NCBI GenBank assembly: GCA_001414345.1
Contig: LLCB01000537.1
Coordinates: forward strand, 1 to 24,266
Length of the DNA stretch: 24,266 nucleotides
Direction of reading: 5' to 3'
DNA from: Hymenoscyphus infarciens
Taxonomy: Eukaryota; Ascomycota; Leotiomycetes; Helotiales; Helotiaceae
A program made the position numbers and the translations under genes. Positions 1-9,360 of this stretch are shown piece after piece. Each line of letters opens with the position of its first letter. Position 1 is the first letter of the stretch. A model generated the notes under the pieces. It was not told the origin of the DNA, did not search any database, and saw only the letters and a program-made list of their open reading frames with translations.

Positions 1-360
1 TAGTTAAGAAACACGTTTATAAGACGTATTTAAGAGATCTTCTTTTTAAGAACTTTTTTAGTAGCTTTTAAAGCTTTTTTAGTAGACTTTTTTATACTAG
101 AAGTAGTATTAGTCTTATACTATTCTAGAGAAGGTATATTAATTAAAAAGAAGTATAAAAGAGTATAAAAGTAGTAGTAGAAGTAGTAGAAGTAGTAGAA
201 GTAAGTAAGCTTATATTATAAGCTAACTTATACTAAAATAATTATTCTTTTAGTAAGGCTTTTTAAATATAAGATTATAGGTAAATTATTTTTAAATTTC
301 TATATTATTATATACTTTAATAGGGTTTAAAGAATAAGATAATAATTTAAATATTTAGTT
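1..360. other. AT-rich stretch without a recognisable gene
   Basis: This stretch holds a purine-rich run and the AGT/AGA microsatellite at 171-208, followed by AT-rich sequence. No frame here stands out from the others. It may be the 5' flank of the degenerate frame that begins near 361. Confidence 0.4.
171..208 (+). repeat. AGT/AGA trinucleotide microsatellite
   Basis: Units of GTA and GAA alternate as a 9-base motif, AGTAGTAGA, in about four copies, ending in GTAAGTAAG. The upstream bases from about 151 carry two copies of AGTATAAAAG. The tract contains no CpA or TpG, so RIP could not have altered it. Confidence 0.8.
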
Positions 361-2190
361 ATATTAGCGCTGGAAATATAAGATTAGAACCGCGTTCTAC
401 TAAATTATATAGGGTATAAGAATAACTAAAGGGATTATTTCTTTTCGTCTATCTATAAAATATAATAACTCCTTATTTCTCTTCTTTAATTAACTTCTAT
501 TAGTATAGTAGACTCTTACCCTTCTACGATTTATAAAAGGCTTAATTCAATAGTAGTAGTTCTTATATAATAATTATAACTAGTCTAAAAGTGTTAAACT
601 AGTATTGAAAAGGTCTAAGCTAATATTGAAAAGGTCTAAACCGATATATAAAAGCTATATATAGCTACTCTAGATCTAGCTATAGATTTAGCTAATATCG
701 CTTATAATAGTCGAGTTTAATGTTTTAACGATATTGTCTTTATACTTACTCCTTCTTCTAAGCGCTTCTATAAGAGTTGCCTTAAATATTTACCTATAAC
801 TCTATATAGGTAAGCACACTAGTACTAGGATCTCTATTTAATAGAAAATTATAAGTACTCTCTAATTATACTCTATCTACTATATTTCTTACTATTTAGT
901 AGATAATCTTTTACTTACTTAGTATTTATAGTATAATATTTACCTATTAGATTAGTTACGCCTTAATACCTCTCTCTCTCTTGAAATTGATTTAGAGAAC
1001 GATTTTTATACTAGTACTAAATTAATTATAGCTATAGAAGATATTATCTATTACTATCGACTTACTATAGTTATAGCTCTTTTTTACTATCTTAGATTAT
1101 TATATAAGATTCTTAAAGAGTATAATATAAATTAGCTATCTAAAGAGGATATAGTATTCTAATCCTTAATAATAAAACTACTCTATATATAAAACATCTA
1201 GTAAACGAAGTAAGTAATCTACTAATACTAATACCTTACTACCCCTTCTATCTCCTCCTTCTTATATTACTCTAATATAGTTGATTTAGGCTTATATTTA
1301 TTTATATTACCTTAAAAATTACTTACGCCCTCTTCTATTATAAGACCTATATAAGCTAATACCTTATACCTCTTAGTATACGTCTTCTTTACTACTCTCT
1401 AAATCTAACTCTTACTATAATATAGTAGTAGTGTAGGTATATACGCGTTTATTCTCTAGGTACTATTATAGATAGTACGTTAATTACTATAATCTAGAAG
1501 GTAGTATATATATATTATATATAGCTTAAAATAAAATGTTTATAAGACTCTATATATTAGAAAGACGCTATACGAGTATACTAGAGTAAAAGTCTTAAAG
1601 TCTATTAACTCTTTTAAACTAAGATAGCCTAGTAATCCTCTTATTGCTTCCTACTCTCTATTTAGTATATTATTCTTTAATAAATATATAAATATAATTT
1701 AATTAAAAAATCTTAGATAGATAGGATTATAGGCCTTTATAAAACGCTTTAAGTTAAGTCTATAGTTACTCTTTAATTAAATCTAGATTTTAATTACTAT
1801 TATAATAAAATTAATAACTTTATTAAAGCTAAAAAGAAGATATATAGAAATAGAGGGCTATTAAAGTTAAAGGAATAGGGGATTAAATAGGATATATAGC
1901 TAGACTCTACTTAGGATGTAGATATTATACTATAAGTAGAAAAAATCTATTAAGATAATAGCTAACTTCTTATAAACTAGAGATATATACTAATTAACTG
2001 CCTAACCTCTAAGAACTATTCTTAAACTACTTAGTTAACTAATATATTAATATACCTAGCGTATTCTTCTCTAGTCTTATAGAACTTACTAGTATTTAAT
2101 CCTTCTATATTTAAAACCTACTTTAGCTCTAATCCTTCTTTTTAAAGCTATTTAAATACCTAGTATATAATATCTTTTCCTCTCTTTTTT
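361..2190 (+). pseudogene. Degenerate ORF with coiled-coil segment, unidentified
   Basis: From 361 the frame with codons at 361, 364 and so on reads as a protein if TAA/TAG are taken as former Gln or Trp codons. The clearest part is 601-810: 'SIEKVQANIEKVQTDIQKL' followed by an Asp/Ala/Leu-rich helix and then 'DIVFILTPSSKRFYK'. The first part has Ile or Leu at heptad spacing and looks like a coiled coil. Only one stop interrupts codons 652-810. Near 980 the best frame moves by one base (codons at 980, 983 and so on). It then continues through a Lys/Arg-rich stretch around 1540-1900 to a segment around 2090-2180 in which Leu codons probably replace many Pro codons. The shift could be an indel or a former intron. 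I do not recognise the family. A coiled coil followed by a conserved Asn-Ser/Arg segment occurs in uncharacterised fungal proteins, but that is a weak comparison. Confidence 0.45.
604..639 (+). repeat. 21-bp in-frame duplication (heptad repeat)
   Basis: The 15-base string ATTGAAAAGGTCTAA occurs at 604-618 and again at 625-639, a period of 21 bases or seven codons. In the frame of the surrounding degenerate ORF each unit encodes Ile-Glu-Lys-Val-Gln-x-x once the TAA is read as a former CAA. A seven-residue period with a hydrophobic residue in one fixed position fits growth of a coiled coil by duplication. Confidence 0.7.
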
Positions 2191-2640
2191 TAGTTAGCTT
2201 TTAGTCTTATTATCGTTGTTTTTGTTTTTGTTTTTGTTTTTATAAAGAGGTTTGTTTTTCTTTTTTATTAGAAAGGATTAGTATTTATACTACCTTAGAT
2301 ATAATTAGCTTAGGTAGGGGTTTATAGTTCTTAATTTCTATTTTTTAAAAGATCTATATATATATAAAATAACTTTATAGAGGTTACTTAGGTATTTAGA
2401 GGCCTAATTTTAGTAAGTAATTAATAGCTTCTTTTAAGTATATTTACTCTTAAATTAAGCTTTTAACTCTTATAACTCTACTCTAGTACTTGCCTACCTA
2501 CCTAACCGCGGTTAAATTTAAGGTAAAAGTATATATAGAGTATATATTAAGAGGTCCTTTAAGTATATAATAGGAAGCCTATACTATAACTGGTTTATAT
2601 ACTATAGGTTTATACCTATATATCTTTAAGATTATTTACT
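2191..2640. other. Intergenic stretch with palindrome TAACCGCGGTTA
   Basis: No frame is convincing here. The stretch contains the GTTTTT microsatellite (2218-2241) and a perfect 12-base palindrome, TAACCGCGGTTA, at 2503-2514. The palindrome keeps two CpG sites in a region where CpA is gone. It is flanked by ACCTACCT on the left and an AAGGTA on the right. No function can be assigned. Confidence 0.4.
2218..2241 (+). repeat. (GTTTTT)4 microsatellite
   Basis: Four exact GTTTTT units follow GTT at 2215. On the minus strand this is (AAAAAC)4, so each surviving CpA has the context ACA. That is the context in which CpA survives most often across the window. Confidence 0.85.
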
Positions 2641-5600
2641 AGTCTTTATTACTACTATAACGATCTAAAAAACTAAGAAAGGGCGCTATTATACTAGTTT
2701 CTTTATATATAGATTCTCTATATTTAATAAAGCTATATTTAGTAAAACCGGGTAGTATATTTACTAGAGATAGCTAGCCTTTTAAGAGCCTATTAAAAAG
2801 TCTACTTTATTAACTCTCTTACGTCCTTCTACCTATTAGTATATCTTATATAAGAATAAATCTTATAATCTAGGATACTAAGATTTCTTATAGAGTAGCG
2901 GTTACTATAATAATTATCTTAATAAAGGAGTTAAGTAAAGTTATAAGAATAACTAAGACTAAGAAGATATTATACTCTAATCTACTCTAAAGACTAGAAC
3001 TAACTATATAAATTAAGAGGTATATAAACTTAATTAGACTAAGGTAATACCTTTTCTAGGATAGACCTTATTTAATAGATGTTTCTCTTATCTATAACTA
3101 TTCTAGTACGAGTTTTATATATCTAAAATTATATATTATACTCTAGGTATATTATTAATAATCTATTTATATATAGCTTCTAATATGTTATAAGCGATGC
3201 TTATAAAGTAATTATTATATATTATAGTTATAAGTATTTAAGATTATATACTATTATTAAAGACGGTTTCTTTCTAGAGGCTCTACTTCTTCTAAAATAT
3301 ATATTTAATATTAAACTTCTTAAGATTTTCTATAATATCTCTATAATTAGGAAACTATTATAATTTTCTTAGGCTATAAGTCTTTAAAGATTTATAGTAT
3401 AGTATACTTACTATTATATTTCTAATCTTAAAAAGACTTAGGGTTATATATATTATAATTAGCTATATTCTAAAAAGAGGTACTAGGAATTATTTAATAG
3501 TTAGATTAAGTTAATATCTAAGAGTAAGGATAGCTAGACTATTTTACTATTCTTAAAACACGTCTACTTAGCTTACTTCTTCTAAGAGCCTAGGTTAGTA
3601 TTCTTTATTACCTTCTTAGATTCTATATATATATATCTAGAAACTATAATACTAACTTTGAGATTTTTTATAGTAATAATAGTTCTAAGAACTTATATAA
3701 TTAAGACTAAGATAGTAACTTCTAATAGAAGTAGAAGGAGAGAAAAGGCTATTAATTCCTCTAATAATAACTAATAAGTAAATTCTTTATCTAAGACCCT
3801 TCTATTAATAGACTAGATTAAATATAAACTATAGTATAAGTTTTAGTTAGAACTCTATCTTAAGTTCTATTAGCTAGGTAATAAATTCCTTAAAATATAC
3901 TATTAGAGAGTTATCTTCTAGACCTCTAATTTTAACTAACCGAGTATTAACCTTAATTATTAGAGAGCTACCTTCTAATACTAGCTAAGTATTAAACTCT
4001 AACTATATATCCTACTTTAGATAATAATACTAGATGTTTATATTATTTTTAAGCTATTATAGTAGAGAGGAAGAGCTAAGATAAGTTTAAGAGCTTAGAC
4101 TAAACTAGTCTTATAAATACTATTTACTATTATAGTACTACGCTATAATTAATTAATTTATATTATAGTAAGACCTTTTATATTACTACTTATCTTTTAA
4201 AATCTATTCTTAATAACCTTCTAATTAATATATATGTTATTTTATAATATAATATTACTTATAAATTTATACTATATATTAACCGATAATATTCTAATAT
4301 TATTAATTATATAAGATTTATAATAAATATATTTTACTAATACTTATATTTATTGTCTTACTAATTATGCTAAGGTCTTAATTAAATACTATATCTTAGT
4401 CTTAGAGATAGTAAGAGGGTTAAAAGGGATTAGTCTACTAAGAGCTACCTTATCTTAATATACTATATATTATCTACTTTATTATAAGAAGCGGTTTTTA
4501 ATATATAAACAAAATATATTAGTCTATAATAGCGAGAGGAACTAGGTTTTTTTCTTAATAAAAGATACTAAAGAACCTAAGTACTTCTTCTTAAATTAAA
4601 TAAGCTTATTTTATAGACTAAAGAGTACTTAATTCGTTATTATCTTATAAGTACTTAAGAGAGTATTAATACTATACTTAGTCTTTATTAAAATATCTAG
4701 CAGTAGTAGTTTAGTAAGAAGTATAAGGCTAAGTTAAAAGTAAAGGATTAAAGGCTATTTTATAAGCTTAATAGACTTCTAGTCTATAAGGAGAAATACT
4801 AATTAGAGTTTAAACGTATTAGTAAGATTAAGTTTTAAGATAAAATTAAAGAAGTCTTAAAGAGTCTAGTAGAATTTCTTAAGAAGCTTATTTTTTAGTA
4901 TATATTTAGTAAACGCTTTATAGCTAGGTTACTTTAGAATATATAGAATTTATTAGATAATAAATTCTAAAGAACTAGGTAATAACATAGTAATTAGCTT
5001 TTAAAAAGTATAAATCGTTTATAGTATAATAAGTCTTAGACTTATTATTAGATTAAGGTAGCTATTTAAGATTTTTATAGGCTTACTACTTAGTAAGTCT
5101 AAGAAGTCTAGAATATTTATAATTATATTAATATAAGAGGAACTAAGAAGTCCTAGCTTTATATAAGAGCCTTATTTCGACGTTTTCTTCTATTACTTAA
5201 AAAGAGCTAGACTATTATAAAGTTATAGAAAGAATTACTAGAGAGTAAGAGAGAACGAAATCTTAAGCTAGTTTTACTTTAAGTATTTAGTCTAGCTATT
5301 TTAAAAGAAGAGTTAAATTATTAGATATAGTTATATAAAGTTACTATAAGTACTTGTCTATACCTTTCTAAGGGGGATAATAATATTAGGAAATTAATTA
5401 GGTTTTCTAATAATATTTAAATCTTACTTAGAATTAATACTATATAGCGTTATAATAGAGTAATAAAAGAAATTAGAATTTTAAAGGTTAAGTAGAAGTA
5501 TATTAGTTAATAGACTTCTAATACTCTTAATACCTTACTTATCTCTTACTCTACCTTTTTAACTAAATAAGAGAAATATTTATAGAAGATGAATGTTATA

Positions 5601-5940
5601 GAGAGGCTTCTTATAGTAGAGTTATTATTAAAATATAGAGAGGACTTTAAGAATATATTTTATAAGTAAGAGCTTTAGAGTATATATTATTCTTATATCT
5701 AGTATATATACTAATTTATTTCTAGTAATAATTAATAAAATATATTTACTTTTTAAGATATACCTAGTTTAGTTAATATAGTTTTTATAGTAAAATATAT
5801 ATAATTTAGATTCTTTTAAGAATAATATAAATAAGGAATAACTAAGGGATTATACTAAAGACTTAGAAAATGTGTATCTTATTACTAAAGATAATAAAGG
5901 TAAGGAACTTACTTAAGATAGTTTTATAAAAGACTAAAAT
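2641..5940 (+). pseudogene. Large degenerate ORF (about 1,000 codons), unidentified
   Basis: The frame with codons at 2641, 2644 and so on can be followed to about 4660. It has a stop-poor run from 3085 (an ATG) to about 3340, and a basic, Ser/Asn-rich segment 'RSRRREKAINSSNNN' near 3730-3775. The 'FLIKDTKEPKYFF' segment lies near 4550-4595. From about 4620 the better frame is one base earlier (codons at 4701 CAG and 5589 ATG). It reads as a long Lys/Arg/Leu-rich helical region, for example 'ELLESKRERNLKL' near 5235-5270. A last fragment, 'DLENVYLITKDNKGKEL' at about 5857-5907, is again in the first frame. Stops are only TAA/TAG, as expected from former CAA, CAG or TGG. I considered a DUF3435-type recombinase because of the basic helical tail, but found no catalytic motif and reject it. 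Some parts could be unrelated neighbours rather than one gene. Confidence 0.4.
3904..3990 (+). repeat. 57-bp imperfect tandem duplication
   Basis: TAGAGAG followed by a closely similar CTTCTA motif occurs at 3904-3920 and again at 3961-3977, 57 bases (19 codons) apart. A shared AGTATTAA follows in each copy, but at different spacing (3943 and 3988). The copies have therefore diverged by indels as well as C-to-T changes. In the frame of the host ORF the shared part reads (W/Q)-R-(V/A)-(I/T)-F-(W/Q). Confidence 0.45.
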
Positions 5941-6273
5941 TATATATAGCTTTTTTAATTTATTATTTTTTTCTCTTATTTATACTTTACCTCTCTTATA
6001 TACTATAGTAATATTTTAAAAAATAAAAACTCTTAAAATCTATAGTCTCTCTAAATATTAACTATATCTTAAGAAAAATCCTCTTAAACTCTATAACTCT
6101 CTCTACTAATACTAATAATAACTTAGAAAATAACTAATAGCTAATTCTATAAATCTCTAAACTTATACTATATCTTATATATTATAACCTCTAAGTATAC
6201 TTATCTTACTATTATTTATAAGTAGTTTACTTCTTAAGTAGCTTTTTATTAATACTCTTATACTTTATTATAA
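5941..6273. other. AT-rich, pyrimidine-biased spacer
   Basis: This stretch separates two degenerate reading frames. It is rich in TTT and CTCT tracts, and every frame is dense in stops. I see no repeat, palindrome or coding signal. It could hold the 3' end of the upstream frame and the 5' flank of the next. Confidence 0.35.
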
Positions 6274-6315
6274 TACCTTTACTTTTCTAATTTAAAGAAT
6301 TCGGCTTTAGAGGCC

Positions 6316-6480
6316 GGTATCGGTTATATACTACTCTCTAAACTTAGAGGAGATAGGTATATACTAGTCTTTAAATTACTTAGAAAAGACGTTTTTATAC
6401 TACTCTTTAAAAGACTTAGAAAGGAAGGTATTAGTTATATATTACTCTCTAAAGTTAAAGGGGAAGGTTATATAATTCTA
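6316..6480 (+). repeat. 36/39-bp tandem repeat, 4-5 units
   Basis: Successive units begin at about 6316 (39 bases), 6355 (36), 6391 (36), 6427 (39) and 6466 (partial). They share the core TATACTACTCTCTAAA or close variants, followed by a purine-rich end such as AGAAAAGAC or AAAGGGGAA. All unit lengths are multiples of three. In the stop-free frame each unit reads roughly Tyr-Ile-Leu-Leu-(Ser/Phe)-Lys-x-x-(Arg/Lys)-(Gly/Lys)-(Glu/Asp). ATACTACTC could have been ATGCCACTC or similar, so the ancestral unit may have been Met-Pro-Pro/Leu-Ser-Lys. A second frame would give Thr-Thr-Leu-Gln-x-Thr-Gln-Lys units. Confidence 0.75.
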
Positions 6481-7881
6481 GAGGCTTATTAAGAGAATTA
6501 GAATAAAATTCCTAGCTTATTTAAAGCTATAGTTTATTTAAGGATATTAAGTATAGTATTATAAGAAAAGGTTAGCTAATTAAATTTTAGTAGATATTCT
6601 ATTTTAATATATACTATATAAACCTTCTAAATAGTTTTTATACTAAGTAGACTAGTTAAGTATCTTAAGATAAAAAGAGAGACCTACTATATTAGTAAAA
6701 TAATAAGAAAATATAAGTATAGCTAAGAGTCTATACCTTTTATATTATAAGTTTAAGTTTATTATAGAATATATTCTTTATTTTTTAGCTTATAGTAATT
6801 AGAATAGTAGTATATAAAGGATTAAAAGAGAGGTTGTTAAAATATTCTATTTTATATATTATAAATTAGAAAGATCTTTTCTATTTAGTATAGAATTCCT
6901 TTTAAAGTTTAGAGTAATAGGTTTTATTAATATAAGCTTAGGAATATAAAACTAATAACTTTAGATTATAAAATACTAAAAGTAGGCGAAGTTCTATAAT
7001 AGGATAGTATTTATATTAAAAAGCTAGTAGCTTACTAAAAATAGATAGAATTTAGTAAATAAAAAACAAATTTTAAGAAGAGATAAACCTTTTAAACCTA
7101 TATCTTGTTATAACTATAAATAATACTATAAACACCCTGTCTTATAACCTTATATCTTTAAGGTTCTATACTAGGTATATAGTATACTTAACGCTCTCTA
7201 AGTATATATAATAGAGTATATTACTTATGCTAACCTATTCTTTATTATTATTATAGTTACTAGTAGTAGATAAGCTTTATAAGAGTTTTTCTAAATGTTT
7301 AGTCTTCTATTTAATAGAGTAAGTATATAGACTTTAAAGAGGGTGTATAAGTAGAATAGACTTAATTAATCTACTTATTAGTAGCTATATTATTTCGTCT
7401 ATTAATGATTTAGTTGTCTTAGTTACTAAAGAGCGATAAATACATATCTTATAAGAGTATACTAGAAATATTACATAGTTATGTTATATTAGGTATATTA
7501 GTAAGTAAGTTAGTAGTTATACTAGGTAGAGGCTATTATTAGTCGAGGTGTAGGTATACTAGTGTTTTAACTAGTTCTCTTAGCTATAGCTATATACTCT
7601 AGTATAAGAAGTATAAGGTCTTAGTAAATATAAAACTAATAATAGAAGTATAAAGGAGCTAGTAGCTCTTCTAATATAAAGAATAGAACGCCCCCTCTTT
7701 TAAGTAAAGATAGGTTACTCTTTCTAATATTATCTAGTAGTATAGAGTATTCTATATACTATAGTCTTAATATCCTTTAATACTACTTTTAAAAAGCTAG
7801 TATAGATGTACTTTACTTAAGGCTATACTATGGTTATCGTTCTCCTTTACTAGGCTAGAGGTATCTTACTATCTTATTTAG

Positions 7882-7918
7882 TTTATTTAGTCTTATTATA
7901 TTTATTTAGTCTTATTAT
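7882..7918 (+). repeat. 19-bp tandem repeat
   Basis: TTTATTTAGTCTTATTAT occurs at 7882-7899 and exactly again at 7901-7918, giving a period of 19 bases. A partial, changed third unit follows at about 7920. The period is not a multiple of three, which argues against strong coding constraint at the time of duplication or for a replication-slippage event after decay. Confidence 0.75.
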
Positions 7919-8149
7919 GTTTACTTAGTTATATAGTAATTCCTTAGTTATATATTTATCTCTACTTCCTAGGTCTTCTTAGTATTATTTAACGTCTTAT
8001 TTTGTTTTATATTTACCTTACTCTAGATATTATAGCTTCTTATACTTCTTAGAATTAAGGATTCTTAGAAATATCTTAGCTAGATTACTAAAGTAGAGTA
8101 TATATATTAAAATTATTATTTCTCTATAAGCCTTAATACTAGAGTTAGA

Positions 8150-8194
8150 TTTAAGTATCTAGCCTTTAAGTATTTAGTTTTTAAGTATTTCTTT
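8150..8194 (+). repeat. 15-bp tandem repeat, three units
   Basis: Three units (8150-8164, 8165-8179 and 8180-8194) each begin TTTAAGTAT and end in a variable six bases. In the stop-free frame they read Phe-Lys-Tyr-Leu-Ala, Phe-Lys-Tyr-Leu-Val and Phe-Lys-Tyr-Phe-Phe. Tyr may stand for a former His or Cys. Confidence 0.75.
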
Positions 8195-8299
8195 AGTTAT
8201 ATTAAGTCTTTAAGATACTATTTACTTAAGTTAGTAGATAAGATTTTTAATAAGAGAAAGAGAATAAAGGATTATCTTAATATAATTATATATATTTAA

Positions 8300-8599
8300 T
8301 TATACTTATATTATACTAATAATTTCTTAAACTTCTTTACTTTACTCTTATTCTCTTTAGTAGAATGTTTTTATATAATATATATATATATAGAGAGAAG
8401 TCTTTAAGAATATCTTAGCTTTAAATCTTAGTAGTTAGTATTATAGTTAAAATGTTTTATATTAGTAGCCTAGTCTTTAGAGTACTATAGTATCTAAGCT
8501 TTAATAATAGTAGAGGGTAATAATAGAAGAACTATCTCTATCTCTTTAAGTATTAAGAGTTTTTAAGTTAGATTAAACTAAATATTTTATAGTTTTACG
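8300..8599. other. Stretch with no assignable feature
   Basis: This interval contains an (AT)n-like tract near 8370-8391 and AT-rich sequence with no frame clearly better than the rest on either strand. It lies between a plus-strand and a minus-strand degenerate frame. Confidence 0.3.
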
Positions 8600-8865
8600 T
8601 ATTCCTTACTAGTAATTTAACTTATAAGATATTAACCTAGGAATAATTTTACTTTATTATTACTCTTTAGTTATATTATATATATAAATACCTTATATAG
8701 TAGGTAACTCTTAGCTATAGAGATAGATCTATTTACTTCTTACTTTTATTAAAAATTTCCTTTAACCTTTATATCTTATAAGATATCTTAGAAATAACTT
8801 CTTCTAGGTTTATATTACTTATTATAAATATATTATATAAATTACTTATTATTCTTATTAAAAAT

Positions 8866-9075
8866 TACCTCTTTAATTAATATAATTAATAGTATAGAGT
8901 TTTCCTTTATCTTTCTCTTAGTAAACTATAGTATATACTTTACCTTCTTAATTAATATAGTTAATACTAGGGATAAAAGCGTGGTTTTCTATTACCTTTC
9001 CTTTAATACTTTATACTCTATCTTCTTAATTAATATTAGTAATAACACGTTTATCTTCTCTTACCTTCTCTTACC
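8866..9075 (-). repeat. 75/78-bp tandem repeat, three units
   Basis: On the plus strand, CTTAATTAATAT-type cores occur at 8873, 8948 and 9026, so the spacings are 75 and 78 bases, both multiples of three. Each core is preceded by TACCTCTT, TACCTTC or TCTTC and followed by an AGTA/TAATA segment, a pyrimidine-rich stretch and then the next unit. On the minus strand the cores encode Ile-Leu-Ile-Lys-(Lys/Glu)-(Ile/Val). The last unit ends in a CTCTTACCTT array at about 9058-9080. Confidence 0.65.
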
Positions 9076-9261
9076 TTCCTCTTAGTAGTTTATATCTAAC
9101 TTCTTAAAGCTAGCTATAATAGACTTAAACGTCTTCTCTTACCTTCTTAATAATATACTATTATACTATATAGATAACGTTATTAAATATTTTATAAACT
9201 AATACTATTTATAAAACCTTTAAAATTATTATCTTAGTAGATCTAACTGTTCTCTTCTTAT

Positions 9262-9360
9262 AATATCTTAACTTACTTTAAAAGCTATCTTCTCTAAAAT
9301 TACTATTATATCTATAATACTCTAACTTATAAGCTATCCTCTTTGAAATCGCTACTATAT
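9262..9360 (-). repeat. Imperfect ~50-bp tandem duplication
   Basis: AATATCTTAACTTA (9262) and AATACTCTAACTTA (9316) are followed by AAGCTATCTTCTCT (9282) and AAGCTATCCTCTTT (9331), and then by similar 15-base tails. The spacing is 54 bases on the left and 49 on the right, so one copy has an indel of about five bases. This region lies upstream of, and in the same strand sense as, the 75/78-bp array. Confidence 0.5.

Larger units (their letters stand above)
6274..8299 (+). pseudogene. Degenerate ORF with N-terminal 12-13 residue repeats
   Basis: Codons 6274-6489 (72 codons) are free of stops and cover four to five units of a 12-13 residue repeat ending 'SKVKGEGYIILEAY'. The same frame continues with many former Gln/Trp codons through 7090 into 'KYIDFKEGVQVEQTQ' (7321-7365). 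A stop-poor part follows at 7384-7640. Between about 7870 and 8040 the peptide is hydrophobic, which could be a membrane segment or former Pro codons. From about 8040 the better frame is one base later. It includes a 62-codon stop-free run (8111-8296) rich in Lys, Phe and Tyr that contains a five-residue repeat (8150-8194). Stop-free runs of this length can occur by chance in this much sequence, so the codon-multiple repeats are the stronger evidence. The protein family is not recognised. Confidence 0.45.

Noticed and set aside
4600..5720. DUF3435-type (Starship captain) recombinase remnant
   Set aside because: The basic helical tail gave the idea, but no recombinase catalytic residues or conserved core could be placed in any frame.
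6274..6489. Treating the 72-codon open run as a present-day gene
   Set aside because: With stops at roughly one codon in ten, runs of 60-70 open codons are expected a few times in six frames of 24 kb. There is no start codon and flanking codons are full of stops.
7870..8070. Multi-pass membrane protein segment
   Set aside because: Leu/Ile/Tyr-rich readings are the default product of RIP on Pro, Ser, Thr and His codons, as the 14690-14800 array shows.
9160..9190. Reverse-transcriptase YxDD-like motif (TATATAGATAACG)
   Set aside because: Only four residues resemble the motif. No flanking polymerase motifs exist, and the neighbouring minus-strand frame explains the sequence better.
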